Part shown: positions 63,939 through 64,000 of the stretch, one piece after another | Layout: each line of letters starts with the position of its first letter | Numbering within the stretch: position 1 is the stretch's first letter | Source: Nesterenkonia sedimenti | GTDB lineage: Bacteria; Actinomycetota; Actinomycetes; Actinomycetales; Micrococcaceae | DNA length: 64,000 nt | Assembly (NCBI RefSeq): GCF_012641515.1 | Contig: NZ_JABAHY010000004.1 | Coordinates: forward strand, 21,989-85,988 | Reading direction: 5' to 3' | Position numbers and translations under genes: made by a program | Notes under the pieces: generated by a model | Told to the model about the DNA's origin: nothing | Seen by the model: only the letters and a program-made list of their open reading frames with translations | Database searches by the model: none

Positions 63939-64000
63939 GGCTGTATCTCCCTTACTGTTTCTCGATCCTGCGATCTCACTGGGCCTCTTCGCCGTGTGAC

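Larger units (their letters stand above)
62440..64000 (-). mobile_element. Group II intron (5' end beyond window)
   Basis: The element holds a 475-residue reverse transcriptase/maturase and, after it, a domain V hairpin (62468-62501). The 3' boundary is about 62440, within the IS3 transposase gene; the 5' ribozyme domains lie largely past 64000. The exact 3' splice site cannot be fixed from sequence alone. Confidence 0.8.

Noticed and set aside
1-64000. tRNA genes and CRISPR arrays
   Set aside because: I looked for T-loop-like GGTTCGAATCC patterns and for regularly spaced repeats on both strands and saw none.

Overview
The window is about 64 kb of GC-rich actinobacterial DNA. The evidence is a SAM-IV type riboswitch, a DUF3117 protein, the dusB-dgt-dnaG neighbourhood, both pyruvate and PEP carboxylase, and many genes that begin 6-8 bases after a TANNNT -10 hexamer with no leader. 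The content fits Micrococcales or Corynebacteriales; I cannot name the genus. About 0-52 kb is ordinary chromosome with a metabolic island. The last 10 kb is scarred by mobile elements.

0-4.8 kb (minus strand): phenylacetate catabolism, paaI-paaK-paaR then paaA-paaB-paaC (cut by the window edge), with two PaaR-like operators. 4.9-8.8 kb: gluQ, a SAM-IV riboswitch, metY-metX and a small leaderless ORF. 8.8-10.6 kb: an allantoinase-fold protein that has lost five of six metal ligands, overlapping a gene for only the DNA-binding domain of an IclR regulator. 10.6-14.2 kb: molybdenum cofactor genes, moaA-moaD divergent from moeA-moaC-moaE, with overlapping start codons. 14-41 kb: mostly housekeeping (esterases, glyS, a GNAT protein, dusB, dgt, an SDR protein, pyruvate carboxylase, ybaK, dnaG, a lipoprotein, ppc, a uracil permease, prolyl oligopeptidase, a decayed glycosyltransferase, a DrrAB-type ABC exporter, a sirtuin, a UppP-like protein, a DivIVA-domain protein, DUF3117 and an O-methyltransferase).

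42.9-52.8 kb: the most interesting system. A DUF1338 2-oxoadipate dioxygenase (HglS type), an ornithine-cyclodeaminase-family reductase, a two-part sodium:solute symporter, an unknown protein, a TSUP transporter, a FadR-type GntR regulator, a DadA-like FAD oxidase and an ALDH7 (aminoadipate-semialdehyde) dehydrogenase together read as a lysine/pipecolate catabolic route. tatB sits inside the set. The three catabolic promoters share a 15-base motif with core ATCGATAACCGAT, a candidate operator for the GntR protein.

52.8-64 kb: an IclR gene cut by an IS30 remnant; a class A PBP lacking its membrane anchor and first glycosyltransferase motif; a DUF418-like membrane protein; a gamma-glutamyltranspeptidase lipoprotein; then a foreign-looking block (PucR remnant, EstB-type serine hydrolase, HSL-type esterase, transporter remnant) ending in an IS3-family transposase that is interrupted by a group II intron running off the right edge.
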